This document shows positions 25,449 through 37,123 of a stretch of DNA of 63,000 bases, piece by piece; the stretch's first letter is position 1, and every line of letters begins with the position of its first letter. The stretch spans positions 1 through 63,000 of the forward strand of contig CAILMF010000018.1 in assembly GCA_903835235.1 (NCBI GenBank), in the 5' to 3' direction. This DNA is from an uncultured Rhodospirillales bacterium (lineage in GTDB: Bacteria; Pseudomonadota; Alphaproteobacteria; Acetobacterales; Acetobacteraceae). Made by a program: the position numbers and the translations under genes. The notes under the pieces were generated by a model, which worked only from the letters and a program-made list of their open reading frames with translations, was not told where the DNA came from and did not search any database.

Positions 25449-27707
25449 ATGTCCGCCGCGCTGCAATCGGCCTTCGCAGCGGGTATCGAAGCACTGTCCC
25501 GCGACGATCCCGCCGCCGCGGTGCCGCTGCTGGAACAGGCGCTGGCCTCCGGCGAGGGCGGCGCCTACGCCGCGCTGAACCTGGGCATGGCGCTGACCGC
25601 GCTGGCGCGGTTCAACGCCGCCGAACCGCATCTGCGCGCCGCCCTGCTGGCCCTGCCGGAGCTGCCGGAACCCGGCATTCGGCTGGGCGTCATCGCGGCC
25701 ACGCGGGGCGATGCGGCGGCGGCCCGCGCCTGCTACGAGACGGTGCTGCGCCGGCATCCGCAGCATGTTCCCGCCCTGGCCGGGCTGGCCGCCCTGGCCG
25801 AGCAGGCCGGCCAGCTGGCTCAGGCATCCGCCCTGGTCGCCCGCGCCCGCCTGGTGGAACCGGACGAACCGGAGCTGGATGCTGTCGCCGCCCGCCTGGC
25901 GCTTGCCGGCAACAGCGCGGCCGGCGCCGTGCTCCTGGCCGAAGCCGTGCTGCATCGCCGGCCCGCCCATGTCGCCGCGGCGCAGTTGCTGGCACGGGCG
26001 CTGCTGCGAGACCTGTCGCCGCCGGAAGCGTTGGCCCGCTTGGCCGCACACGCCGCCGCCGCGCCGCTCTCACCCGCCTGGGCGCTGGCGCAGGGCTATG
26101 CGCATGTGGAGCTGGACCAGCTGGCGCCGGCCATCGCCGCCTTCCAGCTGGCCGATGCGCTGGAGCCGGAAAACCCCGACATCCTCGGCGAATTCGGCCG
26201 CCTGCTGGCGCAGCAGGACCGGCCGGAGGAAGCGCTGCCGGCGCTGCTGCCGGCGCTGGCCGCCCGCCCGGCCAACCTGGACTACCGCAACCTGGCTTCC
26301 ACGCTGATGTGGCGGCGGCATCGCTACGCCGAGATGGTGGCGCTGCTGCAGGAAGGCATCGCCGAATTCGGCCCGCACCCGACGCTGAACCTGAACCTGG
26401 CGCTGGTGCTGAACGCCCAGGGCCGCCAGCAGGAAGCGCTGGCAGCGGCCGAGGCCTCGGTTGCCCATGCGCCCGGCAACATCCCGGCGCTGGTCAACCG
26501 CATCGCCGTGCTGCCCTACCATGAGACGCAGGGCACCGCGGCGAAGCTGGCCGCCGCCGCCGCCGAGATCGCCGCCGCGCTGCCGGCCACGCCGCCGCTG
26601 CCTGCCGTGGCGCGCGCGCCGAAGCCGCGCCTGAAGCTGGGCCTGCTCTCCGGTGGCTTCGGCATCCACCCCGTGGGGTGGCTGACCCTGGCCGGGCTGG
26701 AAGCGCTGCCGGAAGACCGCTTCGAGGTCACCGCCTACAGCCTGAAGCCGCGCCGCGACGCGCTGAACGCCCGCTTCCGCGCCCGCGCCGCCCGCTGGCG
26801 TGAGGTGACCGACCCCGACGACGCCGCGCTGGCGCAGCAGATCCGCGCCGACGAGATCGACATCCTGATCGACATGGGCGGCTATGGCGACACCGGCCGG
26901 CCCTTCGTGCTGACGCATCGCCCGGCGGCGTTGCAGCTGAAATGGGTCGGCTCCCAGTTCAGCACCACCGGCCTGCCGGGCGTGGACTTCATGCTGACCG
27001 ACCGCTGGGAGACGCCGGCGGGGTTCGAGCCCCTCTACTCCGAACGCCTGCTGCGCCTGCCGGATGGCTACATCTGCTACCTGCCGCCCAGCTATGCGCC
27101 ACCGGTCTCCGCGCTGCCGGCGCTGCGCAATGGCCATGTCACCTTCGGCTGCTTCAACAACCTGGCCAAGCTGACACCGGCGGTGCTGCGGCTATGGGCG
27201 CGACTGCTGCGGGAGATGCCCAGCGCCCGCCTGGTCATCCGCACCCATGCGCTGAGCGACCCTGGCACGCGCGCCCTGACGCGGGACCGCTTCGCCGCCG
27301 CCGGCCTGCCGCTGGACCGCATGGAGCTGCACGGCGGCTGCCCGCATACCGAGATGCTGGCCGGCTACACTGCCATCGATGTCGCGCTGGACCCCTTCCC
27401 CTATACCGGCGGGCTGACGGTGTGCGAGGCGCTGTACATGGGCGTGCCCGTGGTGACGCTGACGGGCGACAGCTTCGCCAGCCGCCACGCACTGAGCCAC
27501 CTGAGCAATGTCGGCCTGCCCGACTGGGTGGCGACCGACGCCGAGGGCTACCTGGCCCGCGCCCACCAGGCCGCCGCCGACCTGCCGGCGCTGGCCGCGC
27601 TGCGCGCGGGGTTGCGGCAGCGGGTCAGCGCCTCGCCGCTCTGCGACGCCCCGCGCTTCGGCGCCAACCTGGCCGCCGCGCTGGAAGCCGCCTGGGCCGC
27701 AGCGTAG
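25449..27707 (+). CDS. TPR-containing GT41 (O-GlcNAc transferase/SPINDLY-type) glycosyltransferase
   Basis: 752 residues. Residues ~1-380 are TPR-like repeats (AAVPLLEQALASGEGGAYAALNLGMAL and others). Residues ~390-750 are the GT41 catalytic region: GLLSGGFGIHPVGWLTLAGLE (H-containing acceptor-side motif), DILIDMGGYGDTGRPFVLTHRPAALQLKWVG, FGCFNNLAKLTPAVL, and the UDP-sugar block DPFPYTGGLTVCEALYMGVPVVTLTG followed by SRHALSHL. The family transfers sugars to Ser/Thr of proteins; position next to flagellin suggests flagellin as substrate, like Caulobacter FlmG. The sugar donor is unknown. Confidence 0.88.
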   Translation: MSAALQSAFAAGIEALSRDDPAAAVPLLEQALASGEGGAYAALNLGMALTALARFNAAEPHLRAALLALPELPEPGIRLGVIAATRGDAAAARACYETVLRRHPQHVPALAGLAALAEQAGQLAQASALVARARLVEPDEPELDAVAARLALAGNSAAGAVLLAEAVLHRRPAHVAAAQLLARALLRDLSPPEALARLAAHAAAAPLSPAWALAQGYAHVELDQLAPAIAAFQLADALEPENPDILGEFGRLLAQQDRPEEALPALLPALAARPANLDYRNLASTLMWRRHRYAEMVALLQEGIAEFGPHPTLNLNLALVLNAQGRQQEALAAAEASVAHAPGNIPALVNRIAVLPYHETQGTAAKLAAAAAEIAAALPATPPLPAVARAPKPRLKLGLLSGGFGIHPVGWLTLAGLEALPEDRFEVTAYSLKPRRDALNARFRARAARWREVTDPDDAALAQQIRADEIDILIDMGGYGDTGRPFVLTHRPAALQLKWVGSQFSTTGLPGVDFMLTDRWETPAGFEPLYSERLLRLPDGYICYLPPSYAPPVSALPALRNGHVTFGCFNNLAKLTPAVLRLWARLLREMPSARLVIRTHALSDPGTRALTRDRFAAAGLPLDRMELHGGCPHTEMLAGYTAIDVALDPFPYTGGLTVCEALYMGVPVVTLTGDSFASRHALSHLSNVGLPDWVATDAEGYLARAHQAAADLPALAALRAGLRQRVSASPLCDAPRFGANLAAALEAAWAAA

Positions 27708-27708
27708 C

Positions 27709-27820
27709 GTGTGATCGTCGCTGGCGGAATCGCCGGAGACGTGAATCAAGCGACAAAACGAAGCGCTGGCGTCTGGTCGCCGGAGGGGCGAAGGCCCCGG
27801 CGGCATGAATCAGCCGCTCA
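27709..27820 (+). repeat. Dispersed intergenic repeat, copy 1 (two tandem cores)
   Basis: Lies between the GT41 gene and the convergent GMC gene. The first core (gtgatcgtcgctggcgg then aatcgccggagacgtgaatca) matches the reverse complement of 39371-39410 at 39 of 40 positions. A second, more diverged core (gcgtctggtcgcc ... ggcggcatgaatcagccgctc) follows directly and matches parts of the copies at 54.7 and 62.7 kb. No coding potential is seen. Confidence 0.8.
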
Positions 27821-29392
27821 GGCGCCCGCCCGCATCCGCCGCGCCAGCATCTCGCCGATCATCACGCAGGTCAGGTGCAGGTTGGCGCGGCAATCCGCCG
27901 GCATCACCGAGGCATCCGCCACCCGCAGACCCGTCACGCCGCGCACCCGCAGGTCCGGGTCCACCACGCCGCGCGGGTCCTCATAGGCGGTCATGCGGCA
28001 ACTGCCGGCGGCATGCTGGCCGTCGCCGGCCTCGGCCAGCATCAGCGCGTCCAGTTCGGCATCCGGCAGCGTTGCCGCCACGGCCATCGGCACGCCGCTT
28101 TCCCCCAGCGTCGCCGCGGTGCTGATCCGCGCCAGCGGCGGCAGCGCCGCCAGCCGGGCCATGCGGCGCACGCCATCGCGCATGCGCAGCAGGTCGCGCG
28201 GGTCGGCCAGCATGTTCTCGTCCACCTCGGGCTGTACCTCGGGGTCGGCGCTGACCAGCCGGACCTCGCCGCGGGAGAAGGCGTCGTACAGCGCCACGCC
28301 CAGCGCGCCGGTGCCGGTCGGCAGCCCCTCGGCGCCCAGGCCACGATGATTGTACGCCACCATGATCATGTCGCGCTCGCCGCCACCGCCGAGGCCACTG
28401 CTGTAGGTGACGCAGAGGTTGGTATGCCGCGCATCCCGCCCCTGCGCCGCGTATTCCGGCCGCAGCGGCAGCGTGGCGCGCAGCACGGGATGGTCCATGA
28501 AGTGCTGCCCCACCGCCGGCAGGTCGTGCCGCACCGCAATGCCCAAGCGGCGCAGCGCCGCCGCCGGGCCGATGCCGGAGCGCAGCAGGATGCAGGGGCT
28601 ATGGATGGCGCCGGCTGAGAGCACCACCTCGCGCGCCGCGATCTCCTCCCACACCTCGCCGAAGCGTACCCGCACGCCGCAGGCCCGCGCACCGTCGAAC
28701 AGCACCCGGTCCACCAGCGCGCCGCCGCGGATGTCCAGGTTGGCCCGGCCGCGCGCCGGTTCCAGATAGCCGTCATTCGTCGTCACCCGCAGGCCGTCGC
28801 GGATGTTCATGGCGTTGCAGGAAATGCCCTCGCCTTCCGGCGCGTTCAGGTCGGCCTTCCAGGGGTGGCCGGCGGCCAGCGCGGCATCGCGCAGCGCCAG
28901 GTCCACCGCGCCCCATTCGGCCTGGGGCATCCGGTACACCGGCAGCGGGCCGCCCTGGCGCAGGCCGGGCACGCCGAAATCGGCGTCGTCCTCGATGCTG
29001 TCGAAGATCGGCATCACCTCGGCCGCGCCCCAGCCCTGGCAACCCGCCTCGGCCCAAGCGTCGAAGGCCGCGGGCACGCCGCGGATGGCGATTTGCGCGT
29101 TGACGGCGGAAGAGCCGCCGAGCGCCTTGCCGCGCCAGTAGAACTTGGCCTCCTGCGCCGCGGTGCGCCTGGTCAGCAGCCCCGGCCATTGCCATTCGGC
29201 CTGGTGCGCGGGGTCGTGCATGAAGGGGATGATGTTCTTGCTGCGCAGCGCGTGCGGCGCCTCGGCCGGGCGCCAGTCGCGGCCGGCTTCCAGCAGCAGC
29301 ACGCGGCGGCTGCTGTCCTCCGAAAGCCGGGCCGCCAGCGCCGCACCGGCAGACCCCGCGCCGACCACAACCACGTCGTACATCGGCGTCAA
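27818..29392 (-). CDS. GMC-family FAD oxidoreductase
   Basis: 524-residue flavoprotein of the glucose-methanol-choline family (choline/alcohol dehydrogenase type). FAD motif YDVVVVGAGSAGAALAARLSED at the N-terminus, GKALGGSSAVNAQIAIRG (GMC signature 1), LSAGAIHSPCILLRSGIGP (signature 2), and the active site HAAGSCRM followed by RANLHLTCVMIGE. The start at 29392 overlaps the amidase stop by 4 nt. It is paired with the amidase upstream, which suggests processing of one compound. The natural substrate is unknown; annotation as choline dehydrogenase would be too specific. Confidence 0.9.
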   Translation of the reverse strand: MTPMYDVVVVGAGSAGAALAARLSEDSSRRVLLLEAGRDWRPAEAPHALRSKNIIPFMHDPAHQAEWQWPGLLTRRTAAQEAKFYWRGKALGGSSAVNAQIAIRGVPAAFDAWAEAGCQGWGAAEVMPIFDSIEDDADFGVPGLRQGGPLPVYRMPQAEWGAVDLALRDAALAAGHPWKADLNAPEGEGISCNAMNIRDGLRVTTNDGYLEPARGRANLDIRGGALVDRVLFDGARACGVRVRFGEVWEEIAAREVVLSAGAIHSPCILLRSGIGPAAALRRLGIAVRHDLPAVGQHFMDHPVLRATLPLRPEYAAQGRDARHTNLCVTYSSGLGGGGERDMIMVAYNHRGLGAEGLPTGTGALGVALYDAFSRGEVRLVSADPEVQPEVDENMLADPRDLLRMRDGVRRMARLAALPPLARISTAATLGESGVPMAVAATLPDAELDALMLAEAGDGQHAAGSCRMTAYEDPRGVVDPDLRVRGVTGLRVADASVMPADCRANLHLTCVMIGEMLARRMRAGA

Positions 29393-30780
29393 ACCTCGCT
29401 GGCCAAAGCGGGCCAGCGGCCGGCCCAGGGGTTGGCCACTTCCAGCCGGCGCGCCAGTTCCAGCACCACGGCATCACCGCCGAAGGGCGCCACCAGTTGC
29501 ACGCCAATGGGCCTTCCGTCCGGGTGCGGCAGGCCGGGCACGCTGATGGCGGCCAGCCCCGCCGCATTGACCCAGCCGCAGAACATGCCCTGCGTCGCCG
29601 GGGTCAGGCCGGGCGGCGCTTCGTCCTCGGCGCGCCAGGCCGGGGCGGCGCCGGTGGGGATCAGCAGCGCGTCGTAGTCGCCCCAGGTGGCGGTCACGTC
29701 GCAGCGCCAGGCCTGCAGGGCGTCCAGCGCCTCCACATGCTCGGCGGCGGTCAGCGCCAGGCCGCGTTCCGCCGTGGCGCGAATGGTGTCCGTCACCTCT
29801 GCCCGCCAGCGGTCCGGGAAGCGCGCCGCCATGCGCGCGGCGCCGGCCGCGGTCAGCGTGCCCCAGGCGCGGCGCAGCCCCGCGAGGTCGTAGGGTGCCG
29901 CCACCTCCACCAGCTCGCAGCCCATGCCGGCCAGGTCCGCCGCCGCGCGGGCGACGCTGGCGCAGACCTCCGGCGTTGCGCCCTCCGCCCCGATGCTGGT
30001 GAACCAGCCGACGCGCAGCCGCTTGCCCGGCGGCACCGCGGCTTCCGCCGGAAAGCGGCGGGAATAGGGGTCGCGCGCATCCGGCCCGGCCAGCACGCCA
30101 TACAGCAGCGCCATGTCGCGCATCGTTCGCGCAAACGGGCCGATGGCCTGGAAATCGATCGCCATAGGCGGAAAGCCGAAGCGCCGCGCCAACCGGCCGG
30201 TGCTGGGACGCATGCCCACCAGCCCGGTATAGCCGGCGGGCTGGCGCGTGCTGCCGCCGGCATCCGTGCCCACCGCCAGCGTGGTGATGCCCGCCGCCAC
30301 GGAGGCCACCGCCCCGCCGGATGAGCCGCCAGGCGTCAGCGCCAGGTTCCAGGGGTTGCGGGTAATGCCGGAAAGCCGGCTTTCGGTCCGCCCCAGCAGC
30401 GCGAATTCCGGCGTGGTGGTCTTGCCGATGATGACCGCGCCGGCAGCCCGCAGCCGCTCCACGCAGATATCGTCCTGCGCGGGCACGTGGTCCGCGAACA
30501 GCAGGCTGCCCCAGCGCGCCGGCATGCCCTTGACGAACAGGTTGTCCTTCACCGAGACCGGCACGCCATCCAGCGGCCCAAGGCGGGTGCCGGCGCGCTG
30601 CCGGGCGGTGGCGGCCTCGGCCGCAGCGGTGGCGCCGGCGGCGTCCACATAGGTGAAGGCGTTCAGCTGCGGCTCCAGCGCCGCCAGCCGGCGCAGGCTG
30701 AGTTCCAGCAGCGCCAGCGGCGTCACTTCGCCATTGGCCAGCAGGCCGGAAAGCCCCGTCGCATCCATCCGCCAGACCAT
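29389..30780 (-). CDS. Amidase-signature family hydrolase
   Basis: 463 residues. The Ser-cisSer-Lys triad motifs are visible: VSVKDNLFVKGMP (lysine), LTPGGSSGGAVASVAAGI and GTDAGGSTRQPAGYTGLVG (serines). Start at ATG 30780 with AAGGA upstream; an ATG at 30789 would add three residues. No signal peptide. The family covers amidases, allophanate hydrolases and Asp/Glu-tRNA amidotransferase subunits, but there is no GatB/GatC context, so a catabolic amidase is likely. Cotranscribed with the GMC oxidoreductase. Confidence 0.9.
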   Translation of the reverse strand: MVWRMDATGLSGLLANGEVTPLALLELSLRRLAALEPQLNAFTYVDAAGATAAAEAATARQRAGTRLGPLDGVPVSVKDNLFVKGMPARWGSLLFADHVPAQDDICVERLRAAGAVIIGKTTTPEFALLGRTESRLSGITRNPWNLALTPGGSSGGAVASVAAGITTLAVGTDAGGSTRQPAGYTGLVGMRPSTGRLARRFGFPPMAIDFQAIGPFARTMRDMALLYGVLAGPDARDPYSRRFPAEAAVPPGKRLRVGWFTSIGAEGATPEVCASVARAAADLAGMGCELVEVAAPYDLAGLRRAWGTLTAAGAARMAARFPDRWRAEVTDTIRATAERGLALTAAEHVEALDALQAWRCDVTATWGDYDALLIPTGAAPAWRAEDEAPPGLTPATQGMFCGWVNAAGLAAISVPGLPHPDGRPIGVQLVAPFGGDAVVLELARRLEVANPWAGRWPALASEV

Positions 30781-30912
30781 TGCCGCCATCCTTGCCCGAA
30801 GCCGCCAGCCTGCCGCCGCCCTGCGCCGGGGTCCAGCGGCTTCGCTACCTTGCGCGCCCGGCGCGCTTGCGGGCAGGCTGCGGCCCCGCCAGCGCCCAGA
30901 GGAAACACCTGC

Positions 30913-31533
30913 ATGACCCACCCGCTGCTGCCGGTGCTGCGCCAGGCCCGCCTGGTGCCGGTGGTGCGCACCAGCACCGCCGCCCTGGCCGAACGCGCCT
31001 GCCTCTGGCTGCGCGAGGCCGGCTGCACCATCGTCGAGATCACTCTGACCATCCCGGACGCGATCCCGCTGATCCGCACGCTGGCGGCGGAGCCTGGCCT
31101 GATCGTCGGTGCCGGCACGGTGCCGGATGCCGCCACCGCCGAGGCCTGCCTGCACGCCGGCGCGCGCTTTCTGGTGACGCCCTGGGTGGATCCTGCCGTC
31201 ATCCATGCCGCCCGCCAGGCCGGCGCCGCCGCGCTGCCCGGCGCGCTGACGCCGACCGAAGTGCGCGCCGCCCTGGCCGCCGGCGCCGATGCGGTGAAGA
31301 TTTTTCCTGCCAATTCCGCCGGCGGCCCCGCGCATATCAAGGCGCTGTGCAGCGTCTTTCCCGGCGTTGCCTTCTGCCCCACCGGCGGCGTGGATGCGAC
31401 GACGCTGCCGGCCTACCTGGCGGCCGGCGCCGCCTTTGTCGGCATCGGCGGCAAGCTGGTGGACGAGGCGACACTCGTCGCCGGCGACAAGGCGGCGATC
31501 CTGGCCGCCGCCCGCGCGGTGATGGCGGCATGA
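30913..31533 (+). CDS. eda: 2-keto-3-deoxy-6-phosphogluconate aldolase
   Basis: 206-residue class I aldolase that splits KDPG into pyruvate and glyceraldehyde-3-phosphate. Family features: LVPVVRTSTAALAE, catalytic Glu in CTIVEITLTIPDA, IVGAGTVPDAATAEACLHAGARFLVTP, and the Schiff-base lysine in GADAVKIFPANSAGGP. AGAGGAAA lies upstream of the ATG. Its stop overlaps the kinase start (ATGA). Together they make a two-step 2-keto-3-deoxygluconate route into Entner-Doudoroff metabolism. Confidence 0.93.
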   Translation: MTHPLLPVLRQARLVPVVRTSTAALAERACLWLREAGCTIVEITLTIPDAIPLIRTLAAEPGLIVGAGTVPDAATAEACLHAGARFLVTPWVDPAVIHAARQAGAAALPGALTPTEVRAALAAGADAVKIFPANSAGGPAHIKALCSVFPGVAFCPTGGVDATTLPAYLAAGAAFVGIGGKLVDEATLVAGDKAAILAAARAVMAA

Positions 31534-32453
31534 CGATGCCCGCCCTGCTGTGCATGGGCGAGCCGATGCAGGAGTTCAACCAGCAGCCGGGCACTGAAAC
31601 CTTCCTGCGCGGCCATGGCGGCGATACCTCCAACGCCGCCGTCGCCGCGGCGCGCCAGGGCGCCAGCGTCGGCTACATCACCGCCATCGGCCAGGACGCA
31701 CCGGGCGAGAGTTTTTTGCAGCTTTGGGCGCGGGAAGGCGTGGACAGCACCACGGTGAAGCGCGACCCCAGCGCGCCGACAGCCGTGTACTTCGTGACGC
31801 ACGGGCCGCAGGGGCACAGCTTCAGCTTCCACCGCGCCGGCAGCGCCGCCAGCCGCTATGCGCCGGCCGACGTGCCGGAAGCCGCCATTCGTGCCGCGCG
31901 GGTGCTGCACCTGTCCGGCATCAGCCAGGCCATTTCCGCCAGCGCCTGCGATGCCTGCTTCCACGCCATGCACATCGCGCGGGAAGCCGGCGTCGCGATC
32001 AGCTACGACACCAACCTGCGCCTGAAGCTGTGGCCGCGCGCCCGCGCCGCCGCGGTGATGCAGGCCGCCATCGGCATGGCGGATTTCTGCCTGCCCTCGC
32101 TGGACGACGCCTCCGCGCTGACCGGTTTGGAAGACCCCGACGCCGTGGCCGATTTCTACCTGAAGCTCTGCCCGGTGGTGCTGCTGAAGCTGGGCCGTGA
32201 CGGTGCCATGCTGGCCACGCGCGGCACCCGCCTGCGCATTGCGCCGCACCAGGTGCAGGCGGTGGATGCCACCGGCGCCGGCGATACCTTCGCGGGCAGC
32301 TTCCTGGCCCGGCACCTGGCCGGCGATACGCTGGAAGCCGCCGCGCGCTACGCCAATGCCGCCGCCGCGCTTTCCACCACCGGCTATGGCGCCGTCGCGC
32401 CGATTCCGCGGCCCGCGGACATCGCCGCTTTGCTGCGCCGCAGCATGAGCTGA
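31530..32453 (+). CDS. kdgK: PfkB-family carbohydrate kinase, probably 2-keto-3-deoxygluconate kinase
   Basis: 307 residues of the ribokinase/PfkB family. N-terminal LCMGEPMQEFNQQPG and GGDTSNAAVAAARQGASVGYITAIGQD; ATP/catalytic motif DATGAGDTFAGSFLARHL with the base aspartate. KDG kinase is inferred mainly from the tight coupling to eda (4-nt overlap); ribokinase- or fructokinase-like activity is possible. No sugar-acid dehydratase is nearby, so the upstream part of the pathway is elsewhere. Confidence 0.82.
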   Translation: MTMPALLCMGEPMQEFNQQPGTETFLRGHGGDTSNAAVAAARQGASVGYITAIGQDAPGESFLQLWAREGVDSTTVKRDPSAPTAVYFVTHGPQGHSFSFHRAGSAASRYAPADVPEAAIRAARVLHLSGISQAISASACDACFHAMHIAREAGVAISYDTNLRLKLWPRARAAAVMQAAIGMADFCLPSLDDASALTGLEDPDAVADFYLKLCPVVLLKLGRDGAMLATRGTRLRIAPHQVQAVDATGAGDTFAGSFLARHLAGDTLEAAARYANAAAALSTTGYGAVAPIPRPADIAALLRRSMS

Positions 32454-32500
32454 CGCAACCGCGGGTTTATTTCCCCACGTTACCGCGCTATGCCTTGGGC

Positions 32501-32941
32501 ATGCGCCATCCTGCCCTGCCTGCCCTGCTGATGACCCTCTCCCTCGCCGCCTGTGGCGGCGGTGGTGGCGGCGCGCCGCAACCCACACGCAGCACGCAGC
32601 TGGACGTGGACCAGGTGAAGGCCAGCGCCCCCGTGGTGGGCGAGCTGGTCCGCGCCGCCTCGGTCTGCGGCGTGCCCGTTTCCATCACCGCGCAGGACCG
32701 CGCCGCGCGCATCGAGGCCGCGGCACTGGACATCGCGGTGCGCGAAGGCGGCATGGCCGCGCGCGACACCTATCTGCGCAGCGTGCAGCCGCCGAGCTTC
32801 GAGCCGCGCCGCCGCGGCCAGGACCGCGCGCAGTACTGCAACCCGAAGCGCCTGGACGTGGAGCGGATGGACGGCTTCCTCTCCGGCCCCGACGGCGCCG
32901 CGCTGACCCAGCGCGCCGAGGCGATCCGCGCCGGGCGGTAA
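32501..32941 (+). CDS. Predicted small lipoprotein, function unknown
   Basis: 146 residues. The signal LPALLMTLSLAACGGGGGG has a lipobox (LAAC), so the mature protein is probably lipid-anchored, followed by a Gly/Pro linker. The mature domain is soluble and Arg/Ala-rich with two cysteines (ASVCGVP and QYCNPK) that could form a disulfide. A TTG at 32495 is an alternative start. No family is recognised. It lies 47 nt after the kinase gene but looks unrelated to it. Confidence 0.7.
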   Translation: MRHPALPALLMTLSLAACGGGGGGAPQPTRSTQLDVDQVKASAPVVGELVRAASVCGVPVSITAQDRAARIEAAALDIAVREGGMAARDTYLRSVQPPSFEPRRRGQDRAQYCNPKRLDVERMDGFLSGPDGAALTQRAEAIRAGR

Positions 32942-32954
32942 CGCCCGCCTGAAC

Positions 32955-32991
32955 AAGCAGCGCTGAGGCCGGCGCGCCTCGGCGCCTGCTT
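32955..32991. terminator. Bidirectional hairpin between convergent genes
   Basis: AAGCAG-CGCTGAGGC (32955-32969) pairs with GCCTCGGCGCCTGCTT (32976-32991), a stem of about 15 bp with one bulge and a G-U pair, loop of 6 nt. It lies between the lipoprotein gene and the M81 peptidase gene, whose ends face each other, and can serve both strands. Confidence 0.6.
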
Positions 32992-33015
32992 CACACCAGC
33001 AGCGACGATCAGCCG

Positions 33016-34505
33016 CTACCGGTTCGCCCCAGGCCGCAGCCGCAGCCCCGGCCGCAGATTGGTGAAGGGCAGCGTCGCCGGGTCCGCCACCACCGGCCCG
33101 GGCGCCGCCACCACCAGCACGGCGCTGCTGATCGGCTGGAAATCCGCACGGAAATGCACGCTGGACTTCAGCGCCAGGATCTTCTGCGCGGCGGGCTCCA
33201 CGCCGATATGCGTCAGGATCGCCTGGTCCAGCGCCTGCATCTTGCGCGTCACCACCACCACGCGCACGCCGGATGACACCCGGATCAGCGCTGATGGCCC
33301 GAGGTTGGCGGGGTTGCCCTTGCCCATCGGCCCGGTGCAGGTGAAGCGGCCATCGGTCAGCTTTTCCACCACGGCCTGCACCGCCAGCGGCGCGCCGTCG
33401 CTCTTGCCGCCGAGTGAAAGCGAGAGCGTCGCGCCCTCCCCCGCCGCATGGCAGGCGGCGGCGCTTTCGGCGTCGTTGATCAGGCAGAGCACCGCGCCCT
33501 GCGCGTCCTGGCGGATCAGCTCGGCCAGCAGGCCCGTCGTGTCGCCATGGCCGCCGCCGCCGGGGTTGTCCTGCGTGTCCGCCAGCACCACTGAGGCGCT
33601 GGCACTGCGCGCCAGTCCGATCGCCTGGGCCACGCCATCGGCGGCTTCCAGCACATTGCCGTTGAAGTCCGGCTCATGCGCGTTCAGGTACGCACACAGC
33701 CCCTCGGCCGCCGCATCCGCCGCTTCCTGCGTTTCGGCATAGGCGGTCACGGCCACGCCGCAGCCGGGGAAATCGGCGTAGGGGAAGCCGAAGCAATAGG
33801 CCACCTCGTGCACGCCCTCGGCGGCTTCCAGGCTGGCGCGTTCGTCCAGCACCAGCGACATCGGCGGCACCATGGTGCACTGCATGGTCAGCGGGATCAG
33901 GAAATCCACCTGGCGAAACGCCTTGGCGAAAGGCTTGCCGCTGCGGATGCGCGTGACCAGCAACTCCGTCGCGCGGCCACCGGCAAACGCCTGGTCCACA
34001 TGCGGATAGGTGCGATAGGGCACCAGCACATCGGCCAGCTCGGTCATCTCGGCGGTCAGGTTGCAATGCGGGTCCAGGCTGGCGGCAATCGGCACATCCG
34101 GCCCCACCACGGCACGCACGCGGCGCAGCACCTCGGCCTCGGCATCGTCATGCCCCACCGCCACCATGGCACCGTGCAGTTCCAGGAACACGCCGTCGAT
34201 CGGCCCGCGTTCCAGCGCATCGGAAAGCTCGGCCACCAGCAGCGCGGTGATGCGCTCGAAGGCTTCGGCCGTCACCGGCCCGGCCGGGTTGGCCATGCAC
34301 CAGACCAGCGGCACGATCTCGGCACCCGCGGCTTCTGCGGCACGGATGGCGCCGCTGCTGGGCAGGCTGGTCGGACGCAGCGCTTCCACCAGCGTGGCGG
34401 CGCGTTGCAGCGCCGGAAAGCCGCCGGGGGTCAGAAACTGCTCCCACCCCGTCGGCAGCGGCGCGAAGGAATGGCTTTCGTGCTGGAAGCCGCCAATGGC
34501 AATTT

Positions 34506-34509
<4 letters not shown>
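33016..34509 (-). CDS. M81-family metallopeptidase (MlrC/microcystinase C-like)
   Basis: 497 residues. The N-terminal VKIAIGGFQHESHSFAPLPTGWEQF is the MlrC signature; the zinc-binding stretches include GVFLELHGAMVAVGHDDAEAEVLRRVR and AASLDPHCNLTAEM, and the C-terminal half has DTQDNPGGGGHGDTTGLL. The start is a GTG overlapping the upstream hydrolase stop (GTGA). MlrC opens the linear peptide in microcystin breakdown, but homologues are common in bacteria that use modified amino acids. Here it is the last gene of a three-hydrolase operon, so a role in degrading an amide or N-carbamoyl compound is inferred. Confidence 0.9.
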
Positions 34510-37069
<2,560 letters not shown>

Positions 37070-37123
37070 CTATCCGCCACCGCCACGCCTGGACACCCCC
37101 GCTGGCGCGCGTACCATCATCCG

